Below are positions 5,940 to 9,075 of a DNA stretch of 9,075 nucleotides, one piece after another (position 1 is the first letter of the stretch; every line of letters begins with the position of its first letter). The DNA is taken from assembly GCA_025354065.1 (NCBI GenBank), contig JANXNM010000038.1, forward strand, positions 1 through 9,075. Direction: 5' to 3'. The notes beneath the pieces are model-generated. The model did not search any database and had not been told where the DNA came from. It saw only the letters and a list, made by a program, of their open reading frames with translations. A program made the translations under genes and the position numbers. The DNA is from Synechococcales cyanobacterium 340R_concoct_173_sub (GTDB taxonomy: Bacteria > Cyanobacteriota > Cyanobacteriia > Leptolyngbyales > Leptolyngbyaceae).

Positions 5940-7936
5940 ATCCCTTGCCTCAGGCAAAGCAGTATTCCTATAGACCAGAAATTGATGGGATAAGAGCTTT
6001 TGCGGTGACTGCCGTCATAATTAACCACTTCAACAAAGAGATTCTACCAAGCGGGTATTTAGGCGTAGACATCTTTTTCGTTATATCTGGATTTGTTATC
6101 ACTTCTTCATTAGCAGGTCGTCCCAGCAAAAACCTTGGTGACTTTCTGGCGGGGTTCTATACCAGGCGCATCAAACGATTGGTTCCAGCCTTGGTACTGT
6201 TCGTACTCATTACCAGTGTTCTGATATGTCTCTTTAATTCCAGTCCATCTGATTCGCTAAGTACTGGGATTGCGTCTCTATTTGGTCTTTCTAATCTCTA
6301 TCTACTGAAGCAGTCCACAGATTACTTTGCCGCTTCAACTGAACTAAATGTTTTCACCCACACATGGTCTCTGGGAGTGGAAGAACAGTTTTATTTTCTA
6401 TTTCCATTCCTAGTTTGGTTCACGGGATTCAGTCGTCTGGCTAACAAAGGGGCAAGAAATTTATTCTTGGTAATGGGTACACTGTCGGTTACATCCTTGA
6501 TTGCTTTTGTCTACAGCTACAAGACCAACCAACCTGCTTCTTACTTTTTAATGCCGACCCGACTGTGGGAAATGGGTGCTGGGTGCTTGTTATTTCTGGG
6601 GCTGAAGCATTCAAACAGGTTTCTTCGCGCTCTTGAAAAATTCCCACCTTTGATAGCTACTGGCGCTGTTGTTGCAGTTTTGTTTGCCCATCTCCAGTTC
6701 GCTGTGCAAGCAACTTTTGCCATTGTGGTGCTCACGGCGGTCTTGATTACCTGTCTTCACTCAGGAACTGCTGCCTATAAACTATTCACTCACACGCGAG
6801 TAGTTTATATTGGTCTGATTTCTTATTCTTTATATCTCTGGCATTGGGGTGTTCTATCTCTCAGTCGTTGGACAATTGGCATTCACTGGTGGTCGGTACC
6901 ATTCCAGCTTGCCCTTATACTGCTGCTTTCGATCGCGTCCTATCGGTATGTAGAGACTCCCCTTCGCCGTTCGGATTGGTCTGCCGTTCGTTGGAAATCT
7001 ATCGTATACGGAATGGCTGTCTCTATCACTGCCGCAGCTTTGCTCTTTTCTCTTGCCAAGATACCCCTTTATACAGGTCAGGCTCCATCGATAATTGCAG
7101 TAGGTGTTCCCTCACTTACAAATACATACTCATTAAAACCAGTCAATTCGCTTTGGAGAGGTGGCAATTGCGTCCTATCTGATAATTTGCAAGTTGGCAA
7201 GAAAATTGTCGTTGAAGACTGCACTTTGGGTGACTTCTCTAATGCAAAGAAAAGAGTATTGGTTATTGGTAACTCCTTTTCGGCAGCATTCACTCAAGCG
7301 TTCGATGACCTTGTATTGCTAGACGATTACTCGGTCACGATTACATCATCTTGGGGTGCATTTCCAGTAAAGGAAATCCCTAACAAAGGTCCTTGGGACA
7401 AAGCTAACTACTACTATTGGGATAGTGTTGTTCCTTCCCTCATCAATCGCCTAAAATCTGGCGACTGTGTCTTTCTTATCAACGATATGTCAAATTTCTC
7501 ACCAAAGTACAGGACATCCGAAACAAATGAGAGTTTGAAACAATTGGAGAGTGGCTTGGAAGCCCTTTCAGGCAACCTCTCTGCAAAAGGTATCCGATTG
7601 ATAATTTTACACGGTAACCCTTTCGCGCGTGAGGCAAATTGTCAGCCTGTAATCGCAGCAAAGCAATGGTTTAATGCGCTTGGCGGTCTTTGCCAATTGC
7701 CCAGTAGAAGTGAGTCGCTTCTACGCCGTGATAATTTGAACAAAGTCCTTGTTTCATTGGAGACAGAAGGAAAACTACACATAGTAGACATCTTTGATGT
7801 TTTTTGCCCCGCAGAGCAATGCACCTACAATGCTAAAAATGGTCAGATTCTTTACAGAGACGAATATTCGCATCCATCGGTTGAGGGTGCTCGTCTGTCC
7901 TCTCCGATTATTCGTAAGGTTTTAACCTCCCCGTAA
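5924..7936 (+). CDS. acyltransferase-3 family membrane protein with C-terminal SGNH domain
   Basis: A 670-residue OafA/OatA-like protein. The N-terminal integral membrane domain (about 18-375, roughly ten spans) has the acyltransferase-3 hallmarks: YRPEIDGIRAFAV with His35 shortly after, GYLGVDIFFVISGF (44-57), HTWSLGVEEQFYFLFP (from His146, with Glu153-Glu154), RLWEMGAG, ISYSLYLWHWG and YRYVETPLR. This domain moves acyl groups across the membrane. The C-terminal part (about 440-665) is an extracytoplasmic SGNH domain that would pass the acyl group to a glycan; the nucleophile block is VLVIGNSFSAAF (Ser451) and the end is DEYSHPSVEGAR (His650), with a CPAEQC cysteine pair (628, 633). The usual GDS is GNS here. 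Expected product: O-acetylation of a surface polysaccharide, lipopolysaccharide or peptidoglycan; substrate unknown. No glycan genes flank it. One CGATCG in 2 kb suggests foreign origin. Confidence 0.93.
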   Translation: MENSLNPLPQAKQYSYRPEIDGIRAFAVTAVIINHFNKEILPSGYLGVDIFFVISGFVITSSLAGRPSKNLGDFLAGFYTRRIKRLVPALVLFVLITSVLICLFNSSPSDSLSTGIASLFGLSNLYLLKQSTDYFAASTELNVFTHTWSLGVEEQFYFLFPFLVWFTGFSRLANKGARNLFLVMGTLSVTSLIAFVYSYKTNQPASYFLMPTRLWEMGAGCLLFLGLKHSNRFLRALEKFPPLIATGAVVAVLFAHLQFAVQATFAIVVLTAVLITCLHSGTAAYKLFTHTRVVYIGLISYSLYLWHWGVLSLSRWTIGIHWWSVPFQLALILLLSIASYRYVETPLRRSDWSAVRWKSIVYGMAVSITAAALLFSLAKIPLYTGQAPSIIAVGVPSLTNTYSLKPVNSLWRGGNCVLSDNLQVGKKIVVEDCTLGDFSNAKKRVLVIGNSFSAAFTQAFDDLVLLDDYSVTITSSWGAFPVKEIPNKGPWDKANYYYWDSVVPSLINRLKSGDCVFLINDMSNFSPKYRTSETNESLKQLESGLEALSGNLSAKGIRLIILHGNPFAREANCQPVIAAKQWFNALGGLCQLPSRSESLLRRDNLNKVLVSLETEGKLHIVDIFDVFCPAEQCTYNAKNGQILYRDEYSHPSVEGARLSSPIIRKVLTSP

Positions 7937-7965
7937 GTGGGTGCGTTGATAAAATGCAATGTACG

Positions 7966-7990
7966 GGGATGGTTATTCGTCCCAAATATT
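7966..7990 (+). terminator. weak terminator-like hairpin after the acyltransferase gene
   Basis: GGGATG-GTTATT-CGTCCC (7966-7983) can form six pairs, one a T-G wobble, and is followed by AAATATTTT rather than a clean T run. It is placed 29 nt after the stop codon. Weak by sequence alone. Confidence 0.2.
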
Positions 7991-8125
7991 TTGAGGCTTT
8001 TCTGGAACTTCTGTGACTAGTAGACCGTCAAGCGTGGATCAATTGGTGTTGTTTATGAGTTTAGTGCGATTATGTTGGGCTAACCAATCTTTTATCTTGC
8101 CTGTTAAATGACGGTTGACACTCTA
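7973..8125 (-). pseudogene. decayed coding remnant, unknown family
   Basis: On the minus strand one frame from the TAG at 8123-8125 to the TAA at 7973-7975 reads like protein, interrupted by a TGA at 8039-8041. The first part includes HLTGKIKDWLAQHNRTKLIN, the second DGLLVTEVPEKPQNIWDE. Composition is protein-like, there is no start codon, and the piece is too short to stand alone. The KIKDWLAQH segment is faintly like the K.K.WLA.H segment of some IS630-type transposases, but the rest does not follow that family. It could also be chance. Confidence 0.25.
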
Positions 8126-8144
8126 ATAGTGATGAACATATCTT
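8115..8144 (+). promoter_or_regulatory. candidate ilvA promoter
   Basis: Perfect -35 TTGACA (8115-8120), an 18-nt spacer and TATCTT (8139-8144, four of six to consensus). Transcription would start near 8151, leaving a leader of about 90 nt before the ilvA ATG. Confidence 0.45.
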
Positions 8145-8242
8145 AGAAATTTAGAATTTTCCGTAGGAAGTATTCGAGTCTCATTTTTACATGCTCGAAC
8201 CCTAGAGCGGTAAAGTAGAAATGTCCTACGCCACATCTCCGC

Positions 8243-9075
8243 ATGGTTACAGATTATTTAGAACGGATTTTGACGGCTCGTGTCTATGAGGTGGCTCAAG
8301 AGACTCCACTTGAAGTCGCACCAAATCTATCCAAGCGTCTGAACAATACGCTGCTGTTGAAACGCGAAGACATGCAATCGGTATTTTCATTCAAGCTGCG
8401 CGGTGCCTACAATAAAATGGCGCAGCTCAATGATGAACAACTCGCAAAGGGTGTCATTGCGGCCTCTGCCGGAAACCATGCGCAAGGTGTAGCGTTAGGT
8501 GCGCAACGTTTAGGAACAATGGCCACGATCGTCATGCCTGTGACCACCCCGCAAGTCAAAGTGGACGCAGTGATTGCGCGGGGTGCGGAAGTTGTATTAC
8601 ATGGCGATTCCTATGATGATGCTTGTGCTTATGCAAAGGAATTGGAAATAGAAAGGGGATTGACGTTTATTCATCCGTTTGATGATCCGGATGTGATTGC
8701 GGGTCAAGGGACGATCGGGATGGAAATACTGCGTCAATCGCGGCAACCCATTCATGCAATTTTCATTGCGATCGGCGGTGGTGGTCTCATTTCTGGCGTT
8801 GCGGCATACATCAAACGCTTGCGTCCTGAAATCAAAATCATTGGAGTGGAACCTGTTGATTCCAATGCTATGCAACAATCGTTGAAGGCTGGACATCGCG
8901 TGAAACTCAATCAAGTGGGTTTATTCGCGGATGGGGTGGCGGTTAAAGAAGTGGGCGTGGAAACCTTTCGGCTGTGTCAAGAATATGTTGATGACATTAT
9001 TCTGGCGGATACGGATGCGATTTGTGCAGCGATTAAAGATGTTTTTGAAGATACCCGATCGATTCTTGAACCTGC
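8243..9075 (+). CDS. ilvA: threonine ammonia-lyase (threonine deaminase), 3' end missing
   Basis: First 277 codons of biosynthetic threonine deaminase, still open at the window end. The PLP enzyme converts L-threonine to 2-oxobutanoate and ammonia, the committing step of isoleucine synthesis, in the cytoplasm. Sequence follows E. coli IlvA closely: [18 protein letters not shown] with the Schiff-base Lys51, SAGNHAQG (75-82), [22 protein letters not shown], the phosphate-binding glycine loop GGGGL (178-182), [10 protein letters not shown] and [12 protein letters not shown]. The C-terminal ACT-like regulatory part that confers isoleucine feedback in long forms would lie beyond the window. Start ATG 8243: an in-frame TAG at 8216-8218 precedes it with no other start between. 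No Shine-Dalgarno is evident. CGATCG returns at normal density here (four copies). Confidence 0.96.
   Translation, partial: MVTDYLERILTARVYEVAQETPLEVAPNLSKRLNNTLLLKREDMQSVFSFKLRGAYNKMAQLNDEQLAKGVIAASAGNHAQGVALGAQRLGTMATIVMPVTTPQVKVDAVIARGAEVVLHGDSYDDACAYAKELEIERGLTFIHPFDDPDVIAGQGTIGMEILRQSRQPIHAIFIAIGGGGLISGVAAYIKRLRPEIKIIGVEPVDSNAMQQSLKAGHRVKLNQVGLFADGVAVKEVGVETFRLCQEYVDDIILADTDAICAAIKDVFEDTRSILEP

Larger units (their letters stand above)
7937..8242. other. intergenic region before ilvA
   Basis: 306 nt with no intact gene. It contains a weak hairpin just after the acyltransferase, a decayed minus-strand reading frame (7973-8125) and the candidate ilvA promoter (8115-8144), followed by a leader of roughly 90 nt in which I see no known riboswitch. 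It has no CGATCG, like the acyltransferase gene. Confidence 0.6.

Noticed and set aside
6844..7182. 112-codon plus-strand frame inside the acyltransferase gene
   Set aside because: It overlaps the conserved ISYSLYLWHWG and YRYVETPLR region in another frame and has no independent support.
7973..8170. Calling the minus-strand remnant an IS630 transposase fragment
   Set aside because: Only a short K.K.WLA.H resemblance supports it; no catalytic motif, terminal inverted repeats or target duplication are visible.
8597..8914. 105-codon minus-strand frame
   Set aside because: It is antisense to the conserved core of ilvA, whose own frame is continuous across it.
1..9075. CRISPR array, tRNA, rRNA, integrase or a defence-gene cluster
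   Set aside because: No regularly spaced repeats, tRNA-like cloverleaf or CCA end, rRNA motif, or nuclease/integrase genes were seen on either strand.

Overview
The window looks like chromosomal DNA of a cyanobacterium. The core palindrome CGATCG of the cyanobacterial HIP1 repeat occurs about 38 times by hand count outside 5538-8242. The proteins recognised (GcvH, PyrF, IlvA, YidD, an iron-sulfur photolyase) read like cyanobacterial or general bacterial housekeeping versions. A composite palindromic repeat of the kind scattered through filamentous cyanobacterial genomes lies between two genes. Species cannot be fixed from this window.

Layout. 1-1272 (+): 3' part of an FeS-BCP-type photolyase/cryptochrome, cut by the window edge. 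1292-1513 (-): yidD, convergent with it. 1558-1947 (+): gcvH, divergent from yidD. 1969-2766 (+): an ElyC/SanA/YdcF-family membrane protein 21 nt behind gcvH. Then a run of four minus-strand genes: a lipoprotein (4995-5537), pyrF (4048-4758), a conserved hypothetical (3491-3985) and a winged-helix protein (2763-3398), whose stop codon is interleaved with that of the ElyC-like gene. 5924-7936 (+): a large acyltransferase-3/SGNH membrane protein alone between two long intergenic stretches. 8243-9075 (+): the first 277 codons of ilvA, running off the end.

The genes do not form one pathway. Glycine cleavage, pyrimidine and isoleucine synthesis, DNA repair, membrane-protein insertion and envelope maintenance sit side by side, as is usual in cyanobacteria. 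Likely co-transcribed sets are gcvH with the ElyC-like gene, and pyrF with the hypothetical gene behind it. Candidate promoters with perfect TATAAT -10 boxes precede pyrF and the winged-helix gene, and a perfect TTGACA -35 precedes ilvA.

No clear undescribed system was found. The best leads are: the acyltransferase segment (5538-8242), nearly free of CGATCG and so possibly acquired; a decayed coding remnant on the minus strand at 7973-8125; a nested repeat directly upstream of the pyrF -10 box; a possible frameshift that removed the signal peptide from the gene after pyrF; and a short upstream ORF overlapping the acyltransferase start.
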